Shown here: positions 26,393 through 33,727 of the stretch, in pieces | Position numbering within the stretch: the first letter of the stretch is position 1 | Layout: every line of letters starts with the position of its first letter | Assembly: GCA_965207995.1 (NCBI GenBank) | Contig: CBDBNG010000001.1 | Coordinates: 558,001 to 622,000 of the forward strand | Direction: 5' to 3' | From: DAOUKH01 sp965207995 | Lineage (GTDB): Bacteria > Chloroflexota > Dehalococcoidia > SHYB01 | Length of the DNA: 64,000 nucleotides | Made by a program: the position numbers and the translations under genes | The notes under the pieces: generated by a model | Told to the model about the DNA's origin: nothing | The model's database searches: none | The model's input: the letters and a program-made list of their open reading frames with translations, nothing else

Positions 26393-26803
26393 CTACTCCG
26401 AGCCGCCCGGCGGCGGTGCCACCTCCACCGGCAGCGGCGTCGAACCCACCGGCTCGCCATCGACGAGAATGTTGAACTCGTAGACGCCCGAGCCGGCGAT
26501 GCGCAGGGGCACCTCGAAGATCGTGAAGAACGTCGGCGACTCTTCGTCCCAGTCGATCTCCAGCGGGGGCAGCGTGGTCGAGACCTCGCCGCGCGGGTCG
26601 CGGACGGCGACCCAGACTTTGTGCCGCCCCACGGCGCCGTCGATCAGGCTGACCACCAGGGTCAGCGGCACGACGGGCAGCTCGCCGTCCTCGGGGGGTT
26701 GCACCGGCGCCACGAGCTTATGGCAGACGCCGATCAGGTTGGTGACGCCGAACCAATGGCCGTCCTGGAATTCGTGGCAGACCACGGCATACTGGATGCG
26801 CAT
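26393..26803 (-). CDS. Hypothetical beta-rich protein (DUF6941-like)
   Basis: 136 aa, starts MRIQYAVVCHEFQDG. Its layout (short N-terminal strand, PVVPLTLVVSLIDG, VWVAVRDPRGE, FTIFEVPLRIAGSGVYEFNILVDGE) fits an immunoglobulin-like beta sandwich and resembles DUF6941 proteins; I cannot be sure. Convergent with the YjbQ gene (4 bp apart), divergent from 26911. Confidence 0.75.
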   Translation of the reverse strand: MRIQYAVVCHEFQDGHWFGVTNLIGVCHKLVAPVQPPEDGELPVVPLTLVVSLIDGAVGRHKVWVAVRDPRGEVSTTLPPLEIDWDEESPTFFTIFEVPLRIAGSGVYEFNILVDGEPVGSTPLPVEVAPPPGGSE

Positions 26804-26841
26804 GGCGCCAGTCTAGGCCGCACCGTCAACGGTTTCCCGGT

Positions 26842-26870
26842 TTGACACTCCCCTGCACCGTTCCTAGAAT
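26842..26870 (+). promoter_or_regulatory. Promoter for the 26911 gene
   Basis: Perfect TTGACA (26842-26847), 17-bp spacer, TAGAAT (26865-26870), 40 bp before ATG 26911. A sigma-70-type housekeeping promoter. Confidence 0.8.
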
Positions 26871-26910
26871 CGCCTCGCACCGCACCCTCGGAACGCTAGG
26901 AGAAACCGCC

Positions 26911-27717
26911 ATGGCCCTGAAGAAGGACTACCCCGTCAAAGTCGGCAGCATGCTCTTCACGATGGTGGACCCCCACGAGGGCCATGAGCAGGCGTATAAC
27001 CGCTGGTACGAGCGCGACCACTTCTACGCCGGCTGCATGATCGGGCCATATCTCTTTGCCGGCGCGCGGTGGGTCGCCCCGAACTTCCTGAAGGACCTCC
27101 GCTTCCCCGAGCCGGCGCGGATCGCGGCCCCGACGGTGCGGGCGGGCTCCTATGTCTCGACCTACTGGATTCTTGAAGGCCACTATCAGGAACACGTCGA
27201 TTGGGCCGGCCCCCAGGTCCACTGGCTCTACAGCAACGACCGCGGCTTCGCCGAGCGCACCCACGTCCATACCTATCTCTACACCTACGACTGGACGGAG
27301 TACCGCGACGACGACCCCGTCCCCGTCGAGCTGGCCTTCCACCACCGGTACGACGGCATGGTCTCGCTCGCCATCGAGCGGGAGCCCGGCGTCGACGCGG
27401 ACGAGTTCGATGGCTGGCTCAGGGGCGGCCCGCTGCGCAACCTCATGGAAGACTCGCCCGTGGCGAGCTGCGCCTCGTGGACGCCCATTCCCCGCGAGGG
27501 GGCGAGCTCGCCGATGACGATCCCCAACAACGTCCCCGACGCCGACCGCTTCCGGATGCACATGTACTTCCTGGAAAGCGACCCCCGCGAGGTCTGGGAC
27601 CGCTTCGTCAAGCTGAGCGCCGAGATCGACGAGTCGGGCAAGGGGAAGGTCGTCTTCGCCTCCCCCTGGCTCCCCACCGAAGTCGGCACTCACAAGTACA
27701 CCGACCAACTCTGGTAG
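26911..27717 (+). CDS. Dimeric alpha/beta-barrel-like protein, function unknown
   Basis: 268 aa. Two similar halves are visible: an N-terminal MLFTMVDPHEGHEQAYNRWYERDHFYAG and a middle MVSLAIEREPGVDADEFDGWLRGGPLRNLM, as in EthD/antibiotic-monooxygenase-like ferredoxin-like folds. Aromatic and His-rich (YNRWYERDH), so a ligand pocket is plausible. It may belong to the degradation enzymes found around it. ATG 26911 with CTAGGAGAAACC upstream. Confidence 0.82.
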   Translation: MALKKDYPVKVGSMLFTMVDPHEGHEQAYNRWYERDHFYAGCMIGPYLFAGARWVAPNFLKDLRFPEPARIAAPTVRAGSYVSTYWILEGHYQEHVDWAGPQVHWLYSNDRGFAERTHVHTYLYTYDWTEYRDDDPVPVELAFHHRYDGMVSLAIEREPGVDADEFDGWLRGGPLRNLMEDSPVASCASWTPIPREGASSPMTIPNNVPDADRFRMHMYFLESDPREVWDRFVKLSAEIDESGKGKVVFASPWLPTEVGTHKYTDQLW

Positions 27718-27732
27718 GCCGCACCCCCAAGC

Positions 27733-27926
27733 CCCTCCCCCTCTGGAGACCTTTGCACAACCCCGAAGCCGCCCGCGGGCCGTCCATGTAGGGGCAACCC
27801 TCGTGGTTGCCCAGGGGTGCGGGCGGGGTCTTCTCCCCTCCGGCCTCTCCCCCTCTGGGGGAGACTGAGAGAGGGCGCGCGCCGCTAGGCGCGCGAGCGC
27901 CCGCAGAGCGCTGCTCCTCATACGTC
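27733..27926. repeat. Cluster of three repeat modules
   Basis: In order: CTGGAGACCTTTGCACAAC module (about 27743-27762), the GTAGGGGCAACCCTCGTGGTTGCCC palindrome (about 27788-27812), and a full composite triple hairpin (about 27844-27922). No gene in this 224-bp gap. Confidence 0.8.
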
Positions 27927-27941
27927 TGTACAAAGCCGAGG

Positions 27942-28451
27942 CTACTGCAGCCGGATGAGGGTCTGCCTCTCGGAGACGCAGAGGTCGCCGCGTTGGTTGA
28001 CGAAGCGCCACTCGGTGATGATGAAGACCATCGGGCCGCGGCTGCCCTGCTTCTCATAGATGTCCGTGACGGTCTCGTTCAGGGAGATCGTGTCGCCGGG
28101 GCGGATGGGCTCCCCCCACTCGATGCGGCGCCCCGCCGCGACGGCGCCGGGGAAGCCTGGGACCGGCACCTCCATGCGCACGCCCATCTTCTTGCCGAGG
28201 CCGCTGTGCTCGAGGTCTTCCAACGGCTCTTCTTCGAGCTGGAGGGCGCAGTAGAAGGAGGGCGGGGCGACGATGCCGCCGTAGCGCGTGCCCTTGGCGT
28301 ACTCCTCGTCGTAGTAGAGGGGGTTGTCGTCGCCGATGGCGAGGGCGAAGCGGCGGATGTCGCGCTTGGTCACTTCGACCGACCGCGTCGGGCCGGTCCG
28401 GCCGATGTAGGCGCGGGCCTCTGGGATGATGTAGGTTGACTCGGAAGCCAT
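27942..28451 (-). CDS. MaoC-like dehydratase, N-terminal (FAS1-DH) type
   Basis: 169 aa hot-dog-fold protein. The motif FALAIGDDNPLYYDEEYAKG and the IVAPPSFYCALQL turn define the N-terminal half of R-specific enoyl-CoA hydratase/dehydratase pairs; the catalytic Asp-His motif normally lies on the other half. Related to the 48471 gene. No partner hydratase is next to it. Confidence 0.88.
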   Translation of the reverse strand: MASESTYIIPEARAYIGRTGPTRSVEVTKRDIRRFALAIGDDNPLYYDEEYAKGTRYGGIVAPPSFYCALQLEEEPLEDLEHSGLGKKMGVRMEVPVPGFPGAVAAGRRIEWGEPIRPGDTISLNETVTDIYEKQGSRGPMVFIITEWRFVNQRGDLCVSERQTLIRLQ

Positions 28452-28527
28452 CGGGGTTCCCGGCCGCGAACGGCGGCGCGGGGATTCTAGCAGCGGCCCT
28501 TCCGGGTTGTCACCCGTGGCGCTCCCC

Positions 28528-28690
28528 TGAGGGGCCCCTCATCAACACCCACGGGTCTAGAAGTTCACCACTTCGCATCCCCCCACCCGTAGGGGCGACT
28601 CTTGTGGTCGCCCACCCCTCATCACCACCAACCGCCACCGAAACCCGCCGGCCATCCCCTGTAGGGGCGCGTCGCGACGCGCCCGCTCCC
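28528..28690. repeat. Repeat modules downstream of the terminase-like gene
   Basis: Contains GTAGGGGCGACTCTTGTGGTCGCCC (about 28589-28614), CCCCTCATCACCACCA (about 28616-28631) and the GTAGGGGCGCGTCGCGACGCGCCC palindrome (about 28660-28683). Gap 28452-28710 has no gene. Confidence 0.75.
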
Positions 28691-28710
28691 CCAATCCCCC
28701 ACCCGCCCCA

Positions 28711-29166
28711 CTACCGGTACACATCCTCGTTATAGCGGTACCCTTCCTGGAACTTCAGCGCTTCCTCGACCGCCTTCTCGTCCTTGTCTTCCCTGGCCGC
28801 GCGCTCTATCTCTTCCCAGGTCAACCTGCTATCGACCGTCATCTTCTTCCCCGCGCGCCCGTACTTCTCCGGTAGCTCCGCCTGGAGCTTGAAGCGCAGC
28901 AGCACCCCGTCCCGGCCCGCCTCGATGCGCCGCAGCACCTCCGCGTCCAGACGCTCCCGGAAACGCATCGTCGCCTCCTCGAATGCCGTGCGGAAATCCC
29001 GCTCCGTACGTATCCATTGATTCACCGTCTCTATCGAGATCCCCGCCGCGTCCGCCCCAATCGTCAGACCCCCGGTCCGCCCGTACGTTTCAAGAAAGAC
29101 CCGCCTCCGCTCCGCCGTAGACCGCCTCGCCCTCGGCTTCCGCCGCCCGCGCCCCTTGCCGCTCAT
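28711..29166 (-). CDS. Phage terminase small subunit-like protein
   Basis: 151 aa from ATG 29166 (MSGKGRGRRKPRARR), with GGAGGGGAGG upstream. Basic N-terminus, then a helix-turn-helix (GLTIGADAAGISIETVNQWI), a RTERDFRTAFEEA segment, and VLLRFKLQAELPEKYGRAGK, which matches the LLxxLKALRPEKY ending of small terminase subunits and their chromosomal relatives. No large terminase, portal or capsid gene is nearby, so it is a remnant or a domesticated regulator. A terminator hairpin and a LexA-type box lie in its upstream leader (separate entries). Confidence 0.8.
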   Translation of the reverse strand: MSGKGRGRRKPRARRSTAERRRVFLETYGRTGGLTIGADAAGISIETVNQWIRTERDFRTAFEEATMRFRERLDAEVLRRIEAGRDGVLLRFKLQAELPEKYGRAGKKMTVDSRLTWEEIERAAREDKDEKAVEEALKFQEGYRYNEDVYR

Positions 29167-29193
29167 AGCATCCTCCCCTCCATGACCTTCACG

Positions 29194-29221
29194 AAAAAGG
29201 CCCGCTCGCGGCGAGCGGGCC
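29194..29221 (-). terminator. Rho-independent terminator inside the leader of the terminase-like gene
   Basis: An 11-bp perfect inverted repeat GGCCCGCTCGC/GCGAGCGGGCC is followed on the minus strand by TTTTT. It lies 28 bp before the ATG at 29166 and about 50-75 bp after the predicted transcription start. It can work as an attenuator or as the end of a short RNA. Confidence 0.8.
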
Positions 29222-29258
29222 TTCGCGCCCGGCGCCCCCAAAAGGCCGCACCCAACAC

Positions 29259-29309
29259 GAACGCATGTTCTCTACCTTAACCGTAAAACCCCTCGACAAC
29301 CCCTGTCAA
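29259..29309 (-). promoter_or_regulatory. Minus-strand promoter with LexA-type operator
   Basis: TTGACA (29309-29304), 18-bp spacer, TACGGT (29285-29280), then the palindrome GAACGCATGTTC at 29259-29270. The operator would cover the +1 region. GAAC-N4-GTTC is the core of LexA (SOS) boxes of the Gram-positive type. Confidence 0.6.
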
Positions 29310-29315
29310 GAGAGG

Positions 29316-29583
29316 CTCCCTCATCACCACCAGTCGTCACCGAATCCCGCCCGCCCCGATCCCCCAGCCGCTGGGGCGACCCTTGTGGTCGCCCATCCCC
29401 TCATCACCACCACCGCCCATCGAAACCCTCCATCCCTCCCCTGCACGGGCGCGCCGCACCGCTCCCGTCCCTTGGGGCGGGGCATCACCCTAACCACTCC
29501 CCCGCAGGGGGAGCACCTTAAACCTCTCCCCCTCTGGGGGAGACTGAGAGAGGGCCGGGTGGGGTGGTCCCGCCACACCGCCC
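29316..29583. repeat. Repeat block between two divergent SOS-type promoters
   Basis: Holds two CCTCATCACCACCA modules (about 29319, 29397), GGGGCGACCCTTGTGGTCGCCC (about 29372-29394), a degenerate GGGCGCGCCGC module (about 29447) and a CTCCCCCTCTGGGGGAG/GAGAGAGGGC hairpin (about 29523-29555). No gene seen. Confidence 0.75.
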
Positions 29584-29632
29584 TTGACAACCCCCAACCC
29601 CCTCCCCTACCATCATCAAAGAACATATGTTC
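29584..29632 (+). promoter_or_regulatory. Plus-strand promoter with LexA-type operator
   Basis: TTGACA (29584-29589), 18-bp spacer, TACCAT (29608-29613), then GAACATATGTTC at 29621-29632, a perfect palindrome. Same layout as the minus-strand promoter at 29259-29309. It faces the hairpin-rich region that starts at 29636. Confidence 0.6.
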
Positions 29633-30345
29633 CTAGGCCCGCCATCCGCGAACGCGTGCGCGGAACGCGGGCCAACAACCCACGCCCAAAGGAGGACCGG
29701 CCCGACCGACCACATACGCCCACTTCTCGGTGCGGCGCTATCAGTGGACACCGCCACCGTGGCGATAATGTCCATCCCGGCCCGTCCTCCCTACGGACCA
29801 TAAGCCCGGAGGGTCGTCCCGCCTCTCGCCGGCCACGTGGCGACGACCTGCCTCCGTAACCGCTACGGACGGCAAAGACCCCGCGCCGCCTCACACGCGG
29901 CCCGGGGGACCAATCCCCGTCTAGCCCACGGGGTGCGCGAACCGCCGGCCTCGCTTCACCCACCGTGGTGGACCGGACCGTCCGCTCCGTCGCCACAGAC
30001 GGCGCGCGCAACGACCGCCCCGCGTGGCCCGGCCCCCCAGGCCGTACAAATCAAAGAACGCCGCACCGAGAAACAATCGCCTAGCCAAGGCAGTCCTCCT
30101 CCCCAAGGAGCGAGGCGAAGGGCCACCAACCCGGCGAAGGTCGCCGGACTCCGCGGTCTTGCATTGCACACGCGGCGCGAAAGCGCGAGGACGGTCAGCC
30201 GCGCCAAGCGGCCGGGCACCCGCTCGTCCGCAGGCGCGATGCGTGGTGAGGCGCTGACGCAAGGAACAGAGACCGCCCGTTCCGAGCGCCGCCGAACGGA
30301 CGCTAGGGCTAGCCGGTTCCGCTCGCCCTCCACGTGGCGGGCAGC
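29633..30345 (+). ncRNA. Candidate large structured non-coding RNA (SOS-type promoter upstream)
   Basis: About 710 bp without a credible protein frame but packed with adjacent stems: GGCCCGC/GCGGGCC (29636-29673) enclosing CCGCG/CGCGG; GGAGGAC/GTCCTCC (29691-29790) enclosing TGGACA/TGTCCA (29745-29774) and CGCCA/TGGCG; TGCCTCCGTA/TACGGA-GGCA (29849-29874); CCCCGT/ACGGGG (29915-29933); CCGGCGA/TCGCCGG (30131-30147); GCGC-GAAA-GCGC (30175-30186); GGACG/CGTCC (30189-30229) enclosing GCCGC/GCGGC; CCGTTC/GAACGG (30277-30299); GCTCGCC/GGCGGGC (30321-30342). The GAAA tetraloop exists only in plus-strand RNA, matching the promoter direction. I recognise no known family: RNase P, tmRNA and SRP signatures are absent. 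High GC makes chance stems easier, so this remains a candidate. Confidence 0.5.
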
Positions 30346-30356
30346 AGAGATCGTTC

Positions 30357-30385
30357 CCTGTAGGAGCAACCCTTGTGGTTGCCCT
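30357..30385. repeat. GTAGGAGCAACCCTTGTGGTTGCCC palindrome
   Basis: Copy of the 25-bp palindromic module also found near 19231, 27788, 28589 and 29372. Its GCAACC/GGTTGC stem could end transcription of the preceding structured region. Confidence 0.7.
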
Positions 30386-30459
30386 GGGGTGGGTCTCCGG
30401 GGGCAGCGCCAAACGACCGGCGACGGGCGCCCACGAAATCGTTCGTCCGCGAATCCGGG

Positions 30460-30489
30460 TTGACATGCGGGAGGGGGCGTCCGTAGCAT
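30460..30489 (+). promoter_or_regulatory. Promoter of the amidohydrolase/SDR/NIPSNAP operon
   Basis: Perfect TTGACA (30460-30465), 18-bp spacer, TAGCAT (30484-30489), 51 bp before ATG 30540. Confidence 0.65.
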
Positions 30490-30539
30490 CCGAGCCGAGG
30501 GAGCCGCGAACAGCCGGCGCCCACGCAGGAGGGGGAGCG

Positions 30540-31691
30540 ATGAGGGACGGCGTCAAGATTCTCGACTGCGACCGCCACGTGATGGAGCCGGGGGATATCT
30601 GGGACAACTACCTGGAACCCGCCTACCGCCACCACAACGTGAAGACGCCCGGCTGGTTTACCTTCGGCACCAAGATCGACTCCGTCCCGTCGAGCTGGTA
30701 CGGCACCGCCGGGATCATGCCGCCCACCGGCGGGCCGCCGACCCCGCACGAGGGCATGGACCGCATCCCCATGTGGCGGAGCAAGTTCAAGCACTCCCTC
30801 TTCCGCAAGTTCGACAGCGTCGCTTACATCGAGGACATGGACCGCGAGGACGTGGACTTGTCGGTGCTGTTCACCAGCATCGGCCTCTACGCCACCTACC
30901 GCGACGACATCGACCCCGGCCTCGCCGCGGCGATGTGCCGGGCGTACAACAACTGGCTGCACGACTACTGCTCCGAGAACCCCGCACGGATGAAGGGCGT
31001 CTGCCTGCTGCCGTTCCAGGACGTCGACCTCACGCTCCAAGAGCTCACGCGGGCGGTCAAGGACTTGGGCATGGTCGGCACCTTCTGGCGGCCCAACCCC
31101 GTCATGGGGCGGCGCGTCTCGCACACCGACTACGACCCGCTCTTCGCCCTCTGCGAGGAGCTCGACGTGCCGATGTGCTCCCACGAGGGCCAGCAGGAGC
31201 TTCTGCCCTACTTCGCCCGCAAGCGCAACAGCAACCAGTTCACCCGGCACGCCACGAGCCACCCCATGGAACAGATGGGGTCCTTCCTCGCTCTGGCCTC
31301 GGACGGGGTCTTCGACCGCTTCCCCAAGTTCCGCGCCGCCTTTCTTGAATCGGGCAGCGGCTGGCTCCCCTACTGGCTGGAGCGGCTCGACGTGATGTAC
31401 GACAACCCCATCTTCCGCGACGGCTACGAGGGCAAGGAACGTCCCTCGGACTACTTCCACATAGGCCGCTGCTACCTGTCGTGTGAGTCCCGCGAGGAGA
31501 CGATCCCAATGCTGGCCCGACTGGTGGGCGAGGACTGCCTGATGTGGGCGTCGGACTACCCCCACCCCGACGACATGGAGAGTTTCCCCAACACCGTGGG
31601 CGGCCTGTTCGAAAACGAGCAGATCACGCCCGAGTTCCGCCGGAAGGTCCTGTGGGACAACCCCGTCCGCTTCTACAAGTTGTACGACTAG
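30540..31691 (+). CDS. Amidohydrolase family protein
   Basis: 383 aa metal-dependent TIM-barrel hydrolase/decarboxylase. ATG 30540 with AGGAGGGGGAGCG upstream (an ATG 165 bp earlier lies ahead of the promoter). Metal motifs are ILDCDRHVMEP at the N-terminus, VPMCSHEGQ in the middle and LMWASDYPHPDDME near the end. It is related to the 8097 enzyme but has an intact Asp. First gene of a tight cluster with an SDR and a NIPSNAP protein, suggesting breakdown of a cyclic or aromatic compound. Confidence 0.92.
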   Translation: MRDGVKILDCDRHVMEPGDIWDNYLEPAYRHHNVKTPGWFTFGTKIDSVPSSWYGTAGIMPPTGGPPTPHEGMDRIPMWRSKFKHSLFRKFDSVAYIEDMDREDVDLSVLFTSIGLYATYRDDIDPGLAAAMCRAYNNWLHDYCSENPARMKGVCLLPFQDVDLTLQELTRAVKDLGMVGTFWRPNPVMGRRVSHTDYDPLFALCEELDVPMCSHEGQQELLPYFARKRNSNQFTRHATSHPMEQMGSFLALASDGVFDRFPKFRAAFLESGSGWLPYWLERLDVMYDNPIFRDGYEGKERPSDYFHIGRCYLSCESREETIPMLARLVGEDCLMWASDYPHPDDMESFPNTVGGLFENEQITPEFRRKVLWDNPVRFYKLYD

Positions 31692-31701
31692 GGCCTGACG
31701 C

Positions 31702-32502
31702 ATGAAACTTGCAGGCCGCGTGGCCATTGTCACCGGCGGCGGCGTGGGGATCGGGCGGGGCATCGCCTTGGAGATGGCGCGCGAGGGCGCCGGCATCGCG
31801 GTCGTCGACATCGACCCGGCCCGCGCCGAGGACGCCGCGGCGGCGGTGCGGGAAACGGGCGTGGAGGCCGCCGCAATCGAAGCGGACGTGTCGCAACGCG
31901 CCGACGTCGCCCGCATGGTCCGCGAGACGGTCAACGAACTCGGCGGCCTCGACATCCTGGTCAACAACGCCGGCGTGTCGCGGGGCATGGACTTCCTCGA
32001 TCTCACCGACGAGGCGTGGGACTTCGTCATGGACACCAACCTCAAGTCGGCGTTCATGGGCACACAGGAAGCGGCGCGCTACTGGGTGGAGCAGGGACGC
32101 GGCGGCGTGGTGCTCAACATCAGCTCGGTCGACGACACGATGCCCTACCCGCACAACGCCCACTACAACGCGTCGAAGGCCGGCCTGAAGATCCTCACGC
32201 AGTCCAACGCGCTGGCGCTCGCGGAGCACCACATCCGGGTCAACTGCATCGGCCCCGGCATCTGCGAGACGGAGCTGACCCGCCACCTGACCGAGAGTCC
32301 GCTCTGGGAAGAGGGGATCCCCGTCAAGATACCTTGGGGCCGCGTGGGGCAGCCCGCCGACATCGGGAAGGCGGCGGTCTTCCTCGCCTCCGACGACGCC
32401 GACTTCATTACGGGGGTCACGCTCTACGTCGACGGCGGGCACATGATCGCCGCCCACGAGCAGATCATGAAGCAGTACCGCCCCGCGAGAAGGGACGATT
32501 GA
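31702..32502 (+). CDS. SDR family oxidoreductase
   Basis: 266 aa classical short-chain dehydrogenase. TGGGVGIGRGIA cofactor loop, acidic IAVVDIDPARAED (NAD preference), NNAGVSRG, catalytic ISSVDD and HYNASKAGLKIL (Tyr-x-x-x-Lys), and the C-terminal DADFITGVTLYVDGG. 10 bp after the amidohydrolase; its stop overlaps the next start (TGATG). Confidence 0.94.
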   Translation: MKLAGRVAIVTGGGVGIGRGIALEMAREGAGIAVVDIDPARAEDAAAAVRETGVEAAAIEADVSQRADVARMVRETVNELGGLDILVNNAGVSRGMDFLDLTDEAWDFVMDTNLKSAFMGTQEAARYWVEQGRGGVVLNISSVDDTMPYPHNAHYNASKAGLKILTQSNALALAEHHIRVNCIGPGICETELTRHLTESPLWEEGIPVKIPWGRVGQPADIGKAAVFLASDDADFITGVTLYVDGGHMIAAHEQIMKQYRPARRDD

Positions 32503-32828
32503 TGATCTACGAGCTGCGCACCTACGACGCCCACCCCGGCAAGCTCGACGCCCTGAGCCGGCGCTTCGCCGACCACACCCTCGCGCTCTTCGAGCGGCAC
32601 GGCATCAAGTCGGTGGGCTACTGGACGGACGCCAAGGACGACGGCAGCAACCGCCTCACCTACCTCCTCGCGTTCGACAGCGAGGAGCACTACAAGGCCG
32701 CGTGGGCGTCGTTCATCGCCGACCCCGACTGGAAAGCGGTCCGCGAAAAGACCGAGGCCGACGGCCCGCTGGTCGAAACGATCGGCTCGACGTTGCTACG
32801 CCCCACCGACTACTCGCCGCTCAGCTAG
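32502..32828 (+). CDS. NIPSNAP family protein
   Basis: 108 aa. MIYELRTYDAHPGKLDALSRRFADHTLALFERHGIKSVGYW is the NIPSNAP ferredoxin-like fold in one continuous run over residues 1-41. The ATG overlaps the SDR stop by one base, so translation is coupled. NIPSNAP proteins in catabolic operons are small dimeric barrels of uncertain role, perhaps ligand binding or monooxygenase-like. Confidence 0.93.
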   Translation: MIYELRTYDAHPGKLDALSRRFADHTLALFERHGIKSVGYWTDAKDDGSNRLTYLLAFDSEEHYKAAWASFIADPDWKAVREKTEADGPLVETIGSTLLRPTDYSPLS

Positions 32829-32834
32829 CGGCGG

Positions 32835-33704
32835 CTAGTCCATCCCCCACGTCTCGCCGTACTGGACGGCGTAGAGAATCTGGCCGGTCATCACGTCCGG
32901 CGTGACGTTGGCGAGGTAGAGCAGGGACGGGCCGACGCGCTCCGGGGTGCAGGGGTCGCGGGGAAACTCGCCCATGAAGTCGTAGTCGTCGGCGTTTGTC
33001 TCGATGCCGCCCTCGGTGAGGATCATCCCGGGGGCGAGTGCGTTGACGGCGATGCCGTGCTCGGCCATCTCGCGGGCCAGTATCTGGGTCAGGCGGTTCA
33101 GGCCGTGCTTGGTCGTGGTGTAGCAGATGATCCCCTGCGCCGACTTCAGCCTGCCGCTCGCCGTGGGGTCCGGGGAGCCCGTCGTTATGTTGATCACCGA
33201 GCCGGAGCCCCGCTCGATCATGTGGGGCAGGGTGTGCTTGGCGCAGAGGTAGGGGCCGAGCATGTTGACGCGGAAAACGGCCTCGTACATCTCCGGCGTG
33301 ACCTCCAGGGTGTTGAAGCGGGGGAAGATGCCGGCGTTGCTCACCATCACGTCGATCCGCCCGAAGTGGTCGAGGGCGGCCTGGGCCATGGCGCGCACGT
33401 CGTCCTCGTTGCCCACGTCGCAGCGCACGGCAATCGCGGTCCCACCGGCCTCTTCGATGGAGGCGACGGTCTCCTGCAGGCTGCCCGGGAGGAGGCCGGC
33501 CAACTGACGGGCGCCCTTGCCCGCATGCATCTCGCCGGGGAGGTGCATCGGCGCGTTGGTGAGGGCGGCCGGCTTGTCGGTGCGCGCCGCGACGACGACG
33601 CTCGCTCCCGCCATCGCCAGGGCCTGCGCGTAGGCGCGTCCCGTGCCCCGGCTCGCCCCGGTGACGATCGCGACCTTGCCTTCCATGCTCCGCTCAATTG
33701 CCAT
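32835..33704 (-). CDS. SDR family oxidoreductase (intact copy of a tandem pair)
   Basis: 289 aa from ATG 33704 (MAIERSMEGKVAIV), GGAGGTGGCG upstream. TGASRGTGRAYAQ loop, NAGIFPRFN, ITTGSPD, catalytic CYTTTKHGLNRL and the late DVMTGQILYAVQYGETWG. An insertion of about 35 residues (PMHLPGEMHAGKGARQL) between beta-2 and alpha-C is unusual and shared only with the neighbour at 33728, of which it is a clear duplicate. Confidence 0.93.
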   Translation of the reverse strand: MAIERSMEGKVAIVTGASRGTGRAYAQALAMAGASVVVAARTDKPAALTNAPMHLPGEMHAGKGARQLAGLLPGSLQETVASIEEAGGTAIAVRCDVGNEDDVRAMAQAALDHFGRIDVMVSNAGIFPRFNTLEVTPEMYEAVFRVNMLGPYLCAKHTLPHMIERGSGSVINITTGSPDPTASGRLKSAQGIICYTTTKHGLNRLTQILAREMAEHGIAVNALAPGMILTEGGIETNADDYDFMGEFPRDPCTPERVGPSLLYLANVTPDVMTGQILYAVQYGETWGMD

Positions 33705-33727
33705 CGCGCCACCTCCGGTCTCGGTGC

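Noticed and set aside
29633..30345. RNase P RNA, tmRNA or SRP RNA
   Set aside because: No GAGGAAAGTCC or ACAGAA core of RNase P, no TTCGA T-arm end of tmRNA, and only a chance GCCAAGGCAG piece of SRP RNA without the GGAAGG loop.
29837..30463. 208-aa plus-strand frame in the structured region
   Set aside because: Arg/Pro/Ala/Thr-rich without hydrophobic core or ribosome site; runs past the promoter of the next gene; the region is better explained by RNA structure.
30309..32063. 584-aa minus-strand frame
   Set aside because: Shadow of the amidohydrolase and SDR genes on the plus strand; low-complexity, no motif.
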